Shown here one piece after another: positions 43,601 to 53,665 of a stretch of 64,000 nucleotides of DNA. Source of the DNA: an uncultured Peptostreptococcaceae bacterium. GTDB lineage: Bacteria > Bacillota > Clostridia > Tissierellales > Peptoniphilaceae. Made by a program: the position numbers and the translations under genes. The DNA is taken from NCBI GenBank assembly GCA_947283485.1, contig CAMYOU010000001.1, positions 123,292 through 187,291 of the forward strand, given 5' to 3'. Below the pieces are notes generated by a model, which saw nothing but the letters and a program-made list of their open reading frames with translations, did not search any database and had not been told where the DNA came from. Each line of letters starts with the position of its first letter. Within the stretch, counting starts at the first letter, position 1.

Positions 43601-44010
43601 ATGTTGCGGACGAAGACGAGAGACTTTTCTTCTACAAACGCATTGCCGAAGCCGAGGACGAGGCGACGCTCGACGAACTCTACGACGAACTCGTCGACCG
43701 TTTCTCCGACATGCCGAAGAGTGCCTACGAGCTAATTCGCATCGCGAAACTCAAACTCTTCACACGCACCCTTCCCATCGCACGCATTCGAGAGGAGAAC
43801 GGCGAAGTCCTCTTCGTCCTTACGACGCGCGAGATCGAACCCGGTCTTATCCGCGTCTTCTCCGACACTTACGGACGGCGCATGCGCATGAAGATGGGAA
43901 AGACTTTGAAGATCTATCTTACGGTCGAAAACGACGCGATCGCCGAAGCGGGCGAGTTTTTGGCACTTTTCAAGAAACAAAAACATGGTATAATAGACGG
44001 GAAACGCTAA
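40690..44010 (+). CDS. mfd: Transcription-repair coupling factor Mfd
   Basis: 1106 residues. Removes RNA polymerase stalled at DNA lesions and recruits UvrAB. UvrB-homology domains at the N-terminus (RRGGIVDFYAPG, VRVEFFGDEIDSVR), RNA polymerase-interacting CarD-like domain (GDFVVHETHGIGRFEKI), superfamily 2 motor with Walker A GDVGYGKTEV and VDEEQRFG, and the TRCF C-terminal domain. AAAGGAGGAG precedes the ATG. Its 3' end contains an extended -10 (43987-43994) likely serving the next gene. Confidence 0.98.
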   Translation: MFEDLKKKGERIYIHGAVPEGDPWLFYHGLDANEKVLVVLGDDRTAKRYHEAYERLAPGRSSVLVGETIVVEDIAPVDGETDSSFFRAIQKTRRGGILFAPISALLIPRLAPPEAFLEEKTYRADDALDPDAFVAVLEGFGYRRTETVEREGEYARRGGIVDFYAPGEEPVRVEFFGDEIDSVRVFDPSDQRSSERIDAFSVTQAGFRITPAIVDAAQAKYEHDGGEDTRMLLRFEHWRSVPPMNELLIAPFLPRHLLTDYFDRIIVRDDLPHEKLLGESYKHAMEDVTYGLERGLLIEEQKDMLLPPETVKKGLWDADYLAMLLRTGISEVDRLVKITSVEAEHFRGDVTATKQSIARLSEEGYAIDLFTANRARADRLKIELAGISNVRVYETDAPNGALFPEERHAFFGPLELFGAKTRTQKKKRGELLRLDLLTPGDFVVHETHGIGRFEKITTIEKEGVKRDYLMIRYAGSDRLYIPTDQLGILEKYMGTGEHEPKLTKLSTPEWSRTKARAKKALDKIADDLVELYAKRSAIEGFAFLEDDDVQRTFESRFDYEDTPSQAIATREIKADMEKSSPMDRLLLGDVGYGKTEVAFRAAMKAILSGKQAALLVPTTILAMQHYETATKRFEEEGATVRVLSRFISTAEQKKTLEDVRLGKVDLLIGTHKLFSKDVRFYDLGLLIVDEEQRFGVRHKEAIKARYPAVDVLTLSATPIPRTLQMGLVGIRDLSTLNEPPTERIPTTTYVTEWSESLVRHAILREIDRGGQVYYVHNTVLDMEHEATKIQKIVPEARIAIAHGQMTERALEKVMEDFTDKKIDVLITSTIIETGMDIANVNTMIVSHADRFGLSSLYQLKGRIGRSDRPSYAYFTYPEGKVLTEIAQKRLVAIRDFSSFGSGFKIAMRDLELRGAGNLLGESQSGHIEAIGYGLFVRFLEEALAKKKGEYEERNEETLMDFAVDAHLPRSYVADEDERLFFYKRIAEAEDEATLDELYDELVDRFSDMPKSAYELIRIAKLKLFTRTLPIARIREENGEVLFVLTTREIEPGLIRVFSDTYGRRMRMKMGKTLKIYLTVENDAIAEAGEFLALFKKQKHGIIDGKR
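43987..43994 (+). promoter_or_regulatory. Extended -10 promoter of the PrsA-like gene within mfd
   Basis: TGGTATAAT (43986-43994), no clear -35, about 32 bases before the next ATG. Confidence 0.5.
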
Positions 44011-44025
44011 AAGGAGGAGTTTTTT

Positions 44026-45021
44026 ATGAAAAAATGGACATGCGTCCTACTCGCGGCACTCGTACTCGCATCCTGCGGCTCGGGAAATTCGGCGAGCGGA
44101 GACGCTTCGACAGGCGAACAAGCAACGGGCGAACAAGGGATCACGCTCCCTTCCAATATGAGTTACGGCGACCTCGGGAAAGACGTCGCAATCAAAGTCG
44201 ACGACATCGAGATTTCGAGAGCGGACTTTGACTATTACTACGGGATTGTGAAGAAACAAGCCGTCGCCGATCAAGGCGAAAAGGCCCTCAATACCCCGCT
44301 TCCCAACGGGCAAGGCACGATGGCGCAATATCTGAGAAACGTCGTCGAGCAAAAACTCATCATGCAGACGCTCATGAAACGCGATCTTCCGGAGATCAAA
44401 GTCACCGACGAAGATATCAACAAGGCTTATGACGAGATCGTGAAAGCACAGGGCAAAGAGAAGATCGAAGCATACTTCAAGAAAATCGGCATCAACGAAG
44501 CCGACTACAAGAACGTCCTCGCACAGAGCCTCTACGAAGAGAACTATCGCAACGCATTTGTCAAGGCACATCCTGTCGACGAGAAAGAAGCACAGGCACT
44601 GTGGATTGCGCAGAAAGATAAACTCAAAGAATACAAAGTCAGCCACATTCTCGTAAGCACCGAGAAACAAGCGCAAGACATCATTAAACAACTTGCAGAC
44701 GGCGCAGATTTTGCGGCTCTCGCGAAGGAACATTCCAAAGATCCCGGCACGGCGGCAAACGGCGGCGACCTCGGCTATCAACGCTCCGAAACCTATGTCA
44801 AGGAATTTAAGGAAGCAATCGAAAAACTCGAAGTCGGCAAGATCTCCGAACCCGTCAAGACCAAGTTCGGCTATCATGTCATCAAAGTCGAAGACGTCCG
44901 CGACGATTTCGAATCCTGGAAGGACCGCATTGTAGGAGAACTCCAGATGCAAGCGTTCCAGACACATATGATGCAATTGTTCCAAAAATCGACCATTGTC
45001 CTCTCAAACGACAACAAATAA
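44026..45021 (+). CDS. prsA: Peptidylprolyl isomerase lipoprotein (PrsA/parvulin type)
   Basis: 331 residues. Lipoprotein signal MKKWTCVLLAALVLASC (lipobox LASC) and a Gly/Ser/Thr linker. SurA-N-like chaperone segment (residues ~55-190) and a parvulin domain (~200-300) with KVSHILVSTEKQAQDIIKQL, SKDPGTAANGGDLGY and TKFGYHVIKVEDV. Folds secreted proteins at the membrane-wall interface, and may assist the abundant secreted proteins encoded at 17-22 kb. AAAGGAGG precedes the ATG. Confidence 0.93.
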   Translation: MKKWTCVLLAALVLASCGSGNSASGDASTGEQATGEQGITLPSNMSYGDLGKDVAIKVDDIEISRADFDYYYGIVKKQAVADQGEKALNTPLPNGQGTMAQYLRNVVEQKLIMQTLMKRDLPEIKVTDEDINKAYDEIVKAQGKEKIEAYFKKIGINEADYKNVLAQSLYEENYRNAFVKAHPVDEKEAQALWIAQKDKLKEYKVSHILVSTEKQAQDIIKQLADGADFAALAKEHSKDPGTAANGGDLGYQRSETYVKEFKEAIEKLEVGKISEPVKTKFGYHVIKVEDVRDDFESWKDRIVGELQMQAFQTHMMQLFQKSTIVLSNDNK

Positions 45022-45043
45022 AAGAGAGAAAAGACTATAATAC

Positions 45044-45072
45044 TTGAAATACGGGCATTTGCCCTGTATAAT
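45044..45072 (+). promoter_or_regulatory. Promoter of hup with a palindrome in the spacer
   Basis: TTGAAA (45044-45049), 17-base spacer, TATAAT (45067-45072). The spacer contains GGGCATTTGCCC (45053-45064), a perfect 5-base-arm palindrome. Confidence 0.8.
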
Positions 45073-45131
45073 AGGGAACGAGAGTTCAAAAAGAGCTCAC
45101 ATTTCCGATTTTATGAAGGAGGCTATTATCA

Positions 45132-45410
45132 ATGAACAAAGCTGAATTACTTGCCAGCATGGCTGAAAAAAGCGAACTTAGCAAAAAAGACGCAGAGAAA
45201 GCATTAAACGCATTCCTCGAGACGGTTGAAGAAGCACTCGTAAAAGGCGAAAAAGTCCAACTCGTCGGCTTCGGAACGTTCGAATCCCGCGCACGCAAAG
45301 CACGCGAAGGCAGAAACCCGAGAAACCCCGAAGAAGTCATCAAGATTCCGGCAAGCAAAGCTCCGGTATTCAAAGCGGGCAAATCCTTAAAAGAAGCAGT
45401 CAACAAATAA
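45132..45410 (+). CDS. hup: HU family DNA-binding protein
   Basis: 92 residues. Nucleoid protein that bends DNA as a dimer. MNKAELLASMAEKSELSKKDAEKAL helices, VGFGTFESRARKAREGRNPR beta-arm with the conserved NP(R) tip, and the KAGKSLKEAV end. GGAGG 9 bases upstream. The GCA/AAA/GAA-rich codon bias indicates high expression. In B. subtilis this location between mfd and yabO holds spoVT and others, not hup. Confidence 0.97.
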   Translation: MNKAELLASMAEKSELSKKDAEKALNAFLETVEEALVKGEKVQLVGFGTFESRARKAREGRNPRNPEEVIKIPASKAPVFKAGKSLKEAVNK

Positions 45411-45417
45411 GTACGAG

Positions 45418-45442
45418 AAGGAGCCTTTTAGGCTCCTTTTTT
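45418..45442 (+). terminator. Terminator of hup
   Basis: Stem AAGGAGCC / GGCTCCTT, 5-base loop, T6. Confidence 0.9.
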
Positions 45443-45461
45443 GCAAGAAGGAGGAGATGCC

Positions 45462-45701
45462 ATGCGCTTGGATAAATTTTTGAAAAACGCGCGCATCATT
45501 AAGCGGCGCACCCTCGCGAAAGAAGCCTGCGAGACGGGAGCCGTATCGATCGGTGATAAAATCGCGAAGGCCGGCGACGAAGTTCGCGTGGGAGATACGA
45601 TCGAAGTGCGTTTCGGAACGCGCACCGTGCGCGGCGAAGTCACGGAACTCATCGAGAACCCGCGCAAGGACGATGCACAAAAGATGTTCCGCATTCTTTG
45701 A
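45462..45701 (+). CDS. rqcP: RqcP (YabO) S4-domain RNA-binding protein
   Basis: 79 residues, almost entirely one S4 domain: MRLDKFLKNARIIKRRTLAKEACETGAVSIGDKIAKAGDEV. RqcP works with RqcH in C-terminal alanine tailing of nascent chains on split 50S subunits. AAGGAGG is 7 bases before ATG 45462; an ATG at 45456 is also possible but out of ideal spacing. Position before divIC is the conserved Bacillota location. Confidence 0.93.
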   Translation: MRLDKFLKNARIIKRRTLAKEACETGAVSIGDKIAKAGDEVRVGDTIEVRFGTRTVRGEVTELIENPRKDDAQKMFRIL

Positions 45702-45747
45702 GTTTGGGGTATGATAGAGATAGTATCTTAAGGAAGGAGGGGGAGAC

Positions 45748-46422
45748 ATGGAGAGACGAAGACGAAGCGAAAGGCGCAGCGATCGACGAGACGACGGAAG
45801 AAGCGTCAGACGTGACGATCGTCGCGGGGAACGCCGCGGCGAGAAAGTCAAGCGACAAGCACCGCCGAGACGCGGCATGTCGAACCGCCCGAGAACGGAA
45901 GATCTCGCACGCCGCACGCCGGATAGACGGAGACCGGAAGACCTCGCGCGCCGACCGAGACGAAGAAGTCCCGCCGAAGTGCGCCGTATGCGCAAGAAGA
46001 GAAGACGTCTGCGGATGATCCCCGTGCTTCTCATCCTTTTACTCAGCGTCTATCTCGTACATGCCTATGTCGATCAGACGAAACGCATCGCGGCACTCCG
46101 CAAAGAAAAGGCGATCCTCGCCGGTGCGCAAGTCGATCTCGAGAACGAAGTCAAGAGCCTCGAGTACGACTACGAGAATAGAGACAGTTTTGAATTTATC
46201 GAGAAAGTCGCCCGCGAGAAACTCGGCATGGTGAAATCGAACGAAGAGGTCTACGTGGATATCAATCTGCGCGACGCTTCGGATCCGTCACGGAAGGACC
46301 GGAAGACGAACGAAGAGAAGAGAGAGAACACGGAGAAAAAAGAAAACAAAGACCCGAACGCGGAGAACGATGAGAACGAACACGCTGAACCCGGAGAGGA
46401 AAAGACGGGCGGCGGAGAATAA
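45748..46422 (+). CDS. divIC: Septum formation initiator DivIC/FtsB-like protein with long basic N-terminus
   Basis: 224 residues. Residues 1-88 are extremely Arg-rich (about one residue in three), cytoplasmic. A single membrane helix (MIPVLLILLLSVYLVHAYV) is followed by an extracellular coiled coil (KRIAALRKEKAILAGAQVDLEN) and the DivIC signature FIEKVAREKLGMVKSNEEVY. The C-terminal ~55 residues are Lys/Glu/Asn-rich. Divisome scaffold with FtsL/DivIB. The basic N-terminal and charged C-terminal extensions make it about twice the usual length (B. subtilis DivIC is 125 residues). Confidence 0.9.
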   Translation: MERRRRSERRSDRRDDGRSVRRDDRRGERRGEKVKRQAPPRRGMSNRPRTEDLARRTPDRRRPEDLARRPRRRSPAEVRRMRKKRRRLRMIPVLLILLLSVYLVHAYVDQTKRIAALRKEKAILAGAQVDLENEVKSLEYDYENRDSFEFIEKVAREKLGMVKSNEEVYVDINLRDASDPSRKDRKTNEEKRENTEKKENKDPNAENDENEHAEPGEEKTGGGE

Positions 46423-46427
46423 AAAAT

Positions 46428-46450
46428 GCGCCCCGAGCGGGCGTTTTTTT
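46428..46450 (+). terminator. Terminator of divIC
   Basis: Stem CGCCC / GGGCG with a 5-base loop (46429-46443), T7. Confidence 0.75.
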
Positions 46451-46616
46451 GTGTACGCGGACGCGCCGAAGGAAAATGCGTCGAAAGAAAGGGATTCGGA
46501 AGGAAACGATCCGACGAGATGGATGCACGCGTTTCCGCAGATTTTTTTCGCGCCTCGGGGAACGCCGTCGAAATTTTTTGCGCGATCGTCGCGAAGACGG
46601 ATGTTTTTGCGAATGA

Positions 46617-46645
46617 TTGACGAAAGCGAACGGGAAGACTATACT
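46617..46645 (+). promoter_or_regulatory. Promoter of the yabR-like gene
   Basis: TTGACG (46617-46622), 17-base spacer, TATACT (46640-46645). Confidence 0.8.
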
Positions 46646-46679
46646 AAGACGAAAGAATCACCGTGGGAGGAATGGATTT

Positions 46680-47099
46680 ATGCCGATTGCAGTCGGAGAC
46701 ATTATCGAAGGTCGCGTGAGCGGCATCGCCAAATTCGGCGCGTTTGTGGAAATTGGAGAGGGGAAGAACGGACTCGTTCATATCAGCGAGATTTCTTCGC
46801 GTTATGTGGAGAATGTCGAGGATTTTGTCAAACGCGGAGACGTCGTCAAGGTGAAGGTCGTTTCGATCTCTCCGGAGGGGAAGATCGGACTTTCGATCCG
46901 TCAGGCGGAGCCGCCGAAAGAAAAACCCGCTCCGGCAAAACCCGTGCATCGCGAGACGGTGAAGAAGAGAATGCCCGAGAAAGAGGGCGCGGATCGCGGG
47001 TTTGAGGACAAACTCGAGCGTTTTATGAAGGAATCGACGGAGCGTTACGAAGCCATCCGCTCGCGTCAGGGCAAGAAGACGGGAAACCGCAGTCGATAG
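46680..47099 (+). CDS. S1 RNA-binding domain protein (YabR type)
   Basis: 139 residues. One S1 domain at residues 1-70 ([51 protein letters not shown]), then a Pro/Lys linker ([13 protein letters not shown]) and a charged C-terminal helix ([21 protein letters not shown]), the usual YabR layout. ATG 46680 lies 9 bases from GGGAGG; the frame upstream overlaps the promoter and is not used. Follows divIC as in B. subtilis. Exact RNA target unknown. Confidence 0.92.
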   Translation: MPIAVGDIIEGRVSGIAKFGAFVEIGEGKNGLVHISEISSRYVENVEDFVKRGDVVKVKVVSISPEGKIGLSIRQAEPPKEKPAPAKPVHRETVKKRMPEKEGADRGFEDKLERFMKESTERYEAIRSRQGKKTGNRSR

Positions 47100-47107
47100 C
47101 ATGCTCG

Positions 47108-47138
47108 GCACTTGAGAATTTCTCAGGTGCTTCTTTTT
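47108..47138 (+). terminator. Terminator of the yabR-like gene
   Basis: Ten-base stem GCACTTGAGA / TCTCAGGTGC, 3-base loop, TTCTTTTT. Confidence 0.8.
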
Positions 47139-47152
47139 ATGAGGAGGAGACG

Positions 47153-48436
47153 ATGAACGAGGCGAGAACGATCATAGAGGAAGCGATGACGAGATACGGG
47201 ACGCTTGCCGTCGGTGCGTCAGGCGGACCCGATTCCGAGGCACTCGTGCATCTCGTGTGCGCGTGTGTGCCGCGAGATCGCGTCGTGCTCTTGCACATGA
47301 ATCACGGTTTGCGCAGGGAAGCGGCAAGGGATGAAGCCCTCGTGCGTGCGGAGGGAGTAAGGCTCGGCGTCCGTGTCGTCGTGCGGACAGTGGACGTCGC
47401 CGCGCTCGCGAAAGAGACGGGGAAAGGACTCGAGGAGGCGGGGCGCGATGCCCGCTGCGCGTTTTTTCTGGATTTTTTGGCAAAACATGAGAAGAGCGCG
47501 ATTCTTCTCGCCCACCATCGCAAGGATCAGGCGGAGACGATTCTCATGCGTGCCCTGAGGGGAAGCGGCGTGCGCGGGCTTACGGGAATGCAGACGGAGC
47601 GGAATCGCTTTATCCGTCCGTTTCTAAATCTTCCGCGAGAGGAGATCTTTCGCTATCTCGAGACGAACGAGATTCCCTATGAAGTGGACGCGACGAATGA
47701 GACGGATCTCTTCCTACGCGGACGGATGCGTATCCGACTCGAGCCGGCACTCGAGCGCGTCTTTCCGGAGTGGGAGCGCGCGCTTGCAAGACTCGGGGAG
47801 AATGCGCGGGACGCCGATGATTTTCTCGCGGAGGAACTTGGAAAAATCTACGACGGAGGCGCATGGCATCCCGATGGACGCGTCTTTTCGCGAACGGACT
47901 TTCTTACGCGTTCGGACGCGGCAAGGAGACTCTTTCTCCATCACGCGCTCGTAAGACTCGGGGTAAAGAACATGACGCGCGACGCGATTGAAGCCGCCTC
48001 TCATGCAATCACCGAGAAGAAGCGGTTTGAACACGGCATGTGGCTTACGGAGTCGACGGACGAACTTTTTTATCTCGGACGTCCCTACGCCTTTTCTCCG
48101 TATGAAATTCCCGTCGCGGACGGGGTCAAAATCCCCTATACGAGATTGATTTTGCATACACAAATGGGTAGTATAGAAAGAGGGTTGTCGTTTGATGAAC
48201 TTGTGATTCGCAACCGCCGCCCGGGGGATCAATTTTCTCCGGCGGGTCTCGGGGGCACGAAGAAACTCAAGGACGTCATGATCGACGATAAAATTCCCGT
48301 GTGGGAGCGGGACAGAGTGCCGCTTCTCGCGAGAGGAGAAGAGATCCTCTGGATCGTCGGCCACCGCATCTCATCTCACATCCGATCACTGGAAGAATAT
48401 GGACTGGAGGCAACGGATGAAGGAAGTACTCGATGA
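47153..48436 (+). CDS. tilS: tRNA(Ile)-lysidine synthetase
   Basis: 427 residues; converts C34 of the AUA-reading tRNA-Ile to lysidine with ATP and lysine. PP-loop ASGGPDSEAL near residues 23-32 (SGGPDS, the usual form being SGGxDS), HMNHGLR, the HHRKDQAET motif, RGSGVRGLTGM, and the C-terminal NRRPGDQFSPAGLGGTKKLKD region for tRNA recognition. AGGAGGAG precedes the ATG. The final 20 bases overlap hpt, so translation is coupled. Confidence 0.96.
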   Translation: MNEARTIIEEAMTRYGTLAVGASGGPDSEALVHLVCACVPRDRVVLLHMNHGLRREAARDEALVRAEGVRLGVRVVVRTVDVAALAKETGKGLEEAGRDARCAFFLDFLAKHEKSAILLAHHRKDQAETILMRALRGSGVRGLTGMQTERNRFIRPFLNLPREEIFRYLETNEIPYEVDATNETDLFLRGRMRIRLEPALERVFPEWERALARLGENARDADDFLAEELGKIYDGGAWHPDGRVFSRTDFLTRSDAARRLFLHHALVRLGVKNMTRDAIEAASHAITEKKRFEHGMWLTESTDELFYLGRPYAFSPYEIPVADGVKIPYTRLILHTQMGSIERGLSFDELVIRNRRPGDQFSPAGLGGTKKLKDVMIDDKIPVWERDRVPLLARGEEILWIVGHRISSHIRSLEEYGLEATDEGSTR

Positions 48437-48980
48437 AATACTCATCACGGAAGAAGAATTAAAGAAACGCACGCGAGAGCTCGGCGCGAAGATCACCGAA
48501 GATTATCGGGGCAAAGATCTCGTCTTGATCGGGATCTTAAAAGGCAGCACGCTCTTTATGGCGGATCTCTCGAAAGAAATCGATCTGCCGCTCTCGATGG
48601 ACTTCATGAGCGTATCGAGCTATGGAGATCGCACCTCGTCTTCGGGCGTCGTCCGGATCATGAAAGACCTCGACCGCGGGATTGAGGGGAAAGACGTCCT
48701 CATCGTCGAAGACATCATCGACTCGGGACTCACACTCTCCTATCTCAAGAAGAATCTCGCCGAGAGACGTCCCCGGAGCCTCAAGATTGCAACGCTCCTC
48801 GACAAACCCGATCGTCGCGTCGTGGACGACGTCACCGTCGACTATCTCGGTTTTGTCATTCCGGATCTCTTTGTCGTCGGTTACGGACTCGACTATGCGG
48901 AGAAATATCGCAACATCCCGTGCATCGGCGTCTTGAAACCCGAGATTTATGCCCCGGAAAGCGAAGAACACGAAGCTTAG
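48417..48980 (+). CDS. hpt: Hypoxanthine-guanine phosphoribosyltransferase
   Basis: 187 residues; purine salvage with PRPP. VLIGILKGSTLFMADLSKEID, SYGDRTSSSGVVRI and the PRPP loop VLIVEDIIDSGLT. ATG 48417 has GGAGG 7 bases upstream. The tilS-hpt-ftsH order is conserved across Bacillota. A TATAAT preceded by TG at 49006 after the gene probably serves ftsH separately. Confidence 0.96.
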   Translation: MKEVLDEILITEEELKKRTRELGAKITEDYRGKDLVLIGILKGSTLFMADLSKEIDLPLSMDFMSVSSYGDRTSSSGVVRIMKDLDRGIEGKDVLIVEDIIDSGLTLSYLKKNLAERRPRSLKIATLLDKPDRRVVDDVTVDYLGFVIPDLFVVGYGLDYAEKYRNIPCIGVLKPEIYAPESEEHEA

Positions 48981-49061
48981 GAAAGACACACACGCGAAGT
49001 TCGTGTATAATAGTAAAATCACGTGTTCCATCATTAGGGAACCGGAAAGGAGGTTCGAGCA

Positions 49062-51083
<2,022 letters not shown>

Positions 51084-51087
51084 AACG

Positions 51088-51113
51088 ACCCTGCCCAAGC
51101 GGCAGGGTTTTTC
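51088..51113 (+). terminator. Terminator of ftsH
   Basis: Stem ACCCTGCC / GGCAGGGT, 5-base loop, T5. Confidence 0.88.
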
Positions 51114-51166
51114 TTTGTGCGTTGGCAGGAAAAAACGCGCTTGCGCGAATCGTAGAAACGCGTACA

Positions 51167-51202
51167 AAAAAACGGCGAACCGAAATCGGAACGCCGTTTT
51201 TG
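51167..51202 (-). terminator. Terminator of the leftward symporter gene
   Basis: Two-part hairpin AACGGCG ... CCGA-AA-TCGG ... CGCCGTT with A/T runs on both sides; T7 follows on the minus strand. Confidence 0.8.
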
Positions 51203-51214
51203 TTTGCAGAGATT

Positions 51215-52393
51215 TTATGCGGTTTTCTTATTGTGGTCGGAGTAGAGTCCCGTAAGCATGAGGGCAATCGCACCGTCGCCGGTGACATTGCACGCGGTGC
51301 CGAAGCTGTCCTGCAGTGCAAAAATCGTGAGCATGAGGGCAACGCCGGTTTCATCGAAGAGGAGGATCCCCGTGATGAGTCCGAGGCTCGCCATGACGGT
51401 GCCGCCGGGGATGCCGGGTGCGCCGATGGCGAAGATGCCGAGTAGGAAGATAAAGAGGAGCATCGTGCCCATGGCGGGGAGTTTCCCGTAGAGCATGAGG
51501 GAGATCGTCATGACGAAGAACACTTCCGTGAGGACGGAGCCGCACAGATGGATGGTCGCGCCGATCGGAACGGCGAAGTCGGTGACTTTGGGGTCGAGGG
51601 TCTTCGCCTTCTGTGCGCAGGTGAGTGCGACGGGGAGGGTTGCCGCGGAGCTCATGGTGCCGAGGGCGGTGAGATACGCAGGTCCGTAGTGTTTCAATAC
51701 CTCAAAGGGATTGGTCTTCGAGAGCGCGCCGCCGATGGCGTAGAGAACGGCAAGCCAGATATAGTGTCCGAGGATGACGATGACGATGACTTTTAAGAAG
51801 ACGGGGAATTGGTGAATGATGCCGCCTTCATAGGCAAGTCCCGCAAAGGTCGTCATGATGAATACGGGTAGGATCGGAACGACGATTTTTTGGATCATGG
51901 CGAGAAGCATCTTGTTAAATTCCAAAAAGAGTGCTTCGATCTTTTCGGCTTTCGTCCAGATGATGGCGAGTCCCATGACGATCGCGGTGAAGAGTGCGGT
52001 CATGACGGGGAAGAGTGCCGGGATCTCGAGGTGGAAAAGGAGTTCCGGGAGTGCCTTGAGTCCTTCGGTCTCGGTGACGATATTGAGTCCGGGGATGATG
52101 GCATAGCCCGCGAACATGCTCATGAGTGCTGCGCCGACGCTCGAAAGATACGCGATGGCGAGTGCGGTGAAGAGCATCTTATTGGCATTTTCTTTGAGGC
52201 CCGCAATGGACGGCGTGATGAAGCCGACGATGATGAGCGGTACCATGTAGAAAATGACTTGGCTGAGAATTTGTTTGACGGTGAGGATGACCTGAATCCA
52301 GGTCTCATTGACGGTGACGCCGAGAAGAATACCGATGACGACGCCCAAAATAAGTTTGATAATTAAGTAGTCCTTTTTTTTCGCTTGAGACAT
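51215..52393 (-). CDS. Dicarboxylate/amino acid:cation symporter (SLC1/DAACS family)
   Basis: 392 residues, about eight helices plus two re-entrant hairpins. The Ser-rich first hairpin is TALGTMSSAATLPVAL and the second is GIPGGTVMASLGL; transmembrane 7 has GATIHLCGSV and transmembrane 8 has the substrate-contact region NVTGDGAIALML. Uses Na+ or H+ to import acidic or neutral amino acids or C4-dicarboxylates. The Asp that binds the substrate amino group in NxxGD is present, favouring amino acid over dicarboxylate (inference). AAGGAGG precedes ATG 52393. Confidence 0.9.
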   Translation of the reverse strand: MSQAKKKDYLIIKLILGVVIGILLGVTVNETWIQVILTVKQILSQVIFYMVPLIIVGFITPSIAGLKENANKMLFTALAIAYLSSVGAALMSMFAGYAIIPGLNIVTETEGLKALPELLFHLEIPALFPVMTALFTAIVMGLAIIWTKAEKIEALFLEFNKMLLAMIQKIVVPILPVFIMTTFAGLAYEGGIIHQFPVFLKVIVIVILGHYIWLAVLYAIGGALSKTNPFEVLKHYGPAYLTALGTMSSAATLPVALTCAQKAKTLDPKVTDFAVPIGATIHLCGSVLTEVFFVMTISLMLYGKLPAMGTMLLFIFLLGIFAIGAPGIPGGTVMASLGLITGILLFDETGVALMLTIFALQDSFGTACNVTGDGAIALMLTGLYSDHNKKTA

Positions 52394-52464
52394 AAAAGTC
52401 CTCCTTCAAACGGAATGGTGGAAAATTCCTGCTTCATGGGTACACTACATAGTAGGAGGTAGAC

Positions 52465-53301
52465 ATGAAACTTTACGACGATTTGCGCAAGACTTTGAAA
52501 GATCCTTTTTTCGACGGTCTTGCAGAGGAATATGCATTTGCATTCATCTTATCTGTGGTTCCGCTCGTTCTCGTGACGGCTCAGATTGCGGCACTCTTCT
52601 CCATTTCGAGAGAACTGCCCGACGCGGTGACGGTAAGTCCCGTCTATCAGGCACTGGTGTCGATCATCGAGGACGCGAGTACGGGAACGCTCGGCATCCT
52701 GGCGTTCGCCATGGTCCTCTGGGGCTCATCGAGACTCCATCTTGTGGTCATTCGAACGAGCGAGTACGTATTTGATTTGCCGAAAGAGGACGCGATTCAC
52801 GGAAGAATCTATGCTTTACTCACCTCGATGCTCATTTCTTTCGCGATTACATTCGGCTTTTTCTTCATGGGTATTTTGGGCGAGCTCTTAAAACTCATTC
52901 CACAGCCGCAAGGGATGATCTTTGACGTGCTTACGAGTCTCGTGTACGCCTTTCGCTGGCTCGTGACGGGGGCACTTTTCTTTGTCCTCGTGCTCTTGCA
53001 CGCGTATGGCGGGACCAGATTTCGCGTTCCGATACGAAGGCTCGTGCCGGGCGCGGTGTTCACGGCGTTTTTTGCCGTGGTGGTGAGTCTCCTGTATTCC
53101 CAATATCTCACGTATTTTGCGCCGGCGAATCCGATCTACGGTTCGTTCTCGTCGATCATGCTCTTACTCATCTGGTTTCAGCTCTTGGGTCGCGTCTTTG
53201 TCCTCGGGATGATCTTAAATCGCGTCCTTTACAAACGCGAGATCAGCGCATCGGAATCGCAAGGACGGGGACGGGACTGTGGTGCAGAACATAGGTCGTG
53301 A
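52465..53301 (+). CDS. YihY/BrkB (UPF0761) family inner membrane protein
   Basis: 278 residues with six predicted membrane segments. Features of the YihY family: the AFILSVVPLVLV first helix, the SSRLHLVVIRTSEYVFDLP loop, the RFRVPIRRLVPGAVF stretch with Pro-Gly, and YGSFSSIMLLLIWFQLLGRVFVLG in the last helices. Once called RNase BN in error; function is not established. TAGGAGG precedes the ATG. Its last 59 bases overlap the convergent UspA gene. Confidence 0.88.
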   Translation: MKLYDDLRKTLKDPFFDGLAEEYAFAFILSVVPLVLVTAQIAALFSISRELPDAVTVSPVYQALVSIIEDASTGTLGILAFAMVLWGSSRLHLVVIRTSEYVFDLPKEDAIHGRIYALLTSMLISFAITFGFFFMGILGELLKLIPQPQGMIFDVLTSLVYAFRWLVTGALFFVLVLLHAYGGTRFRVPIRRLVPGAVFTAFFAVVVSLLYSQYLTYFAPANPIYGSFSSIMLLLIWFQLLGRVFVLGMILNRVLYKREISASESQGRGRDCGAEHRS

Positions 53302-53665
53302 CGCTGCCGACGAAGAAACGTTCGACGGCTCCGAGTCCGCGGGTTGCCATGATGATGAGATCGACGTGCTCGTTCGTGGCATAGCTTACGATCTCGTCTC
53401 CGGCGCGTCCGATCGTGGTGACGGGCGTGACGTCAAAACCCTTTAACATCTGCGTTGCGTCTTTGATAACGAGCTGGGCGGATTTTTTCATCGCCTCGAC
53501 GACGACATTGTCGTACGCATAGTATTCGCTTGTGCGGGGTCGGATGTCGACTGCGTGCATGAGTACGATGCGCGCGTCTTCGTGCTTGGCGAGGCGTTTT
53601 GCCATTTCGATGGCTTTCATGCTGCCTTCCGATCCGTCGACCGGGAGTAGGATTGTATATTTCAT
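53243..53665 (-). CDS. Universal stress protein (UspA family)
   Basis: 140 residues, single Usp domain. N-terminal YTILLPVDGSEGSMKAIEMA, and the ATP-binding G-x2-G-x9-G(S/T) motif in TRGLGAVERFFVGSVTTYVLH, so it probably binds ATP. AAAGGAGG precedes the ATG. Convergent with the YihY gene and overlapping it by 59 coding bases; the last ~20 codons of each use both strands. Confidence 0.92.
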   Translation of the reverse strand: MKYTILLPVDGSEGSMKAIEMAKRLAKHEDARIVLMHAVDIRPRTSEYYAYDNVVVEAMKKSAQLVIKDATQMLKGFDVTPVTTIGRAGDEIVSYATNEHVDLIIMATRGLGAVERFFVGSVTTYVLHHSPVPVLAIPMR

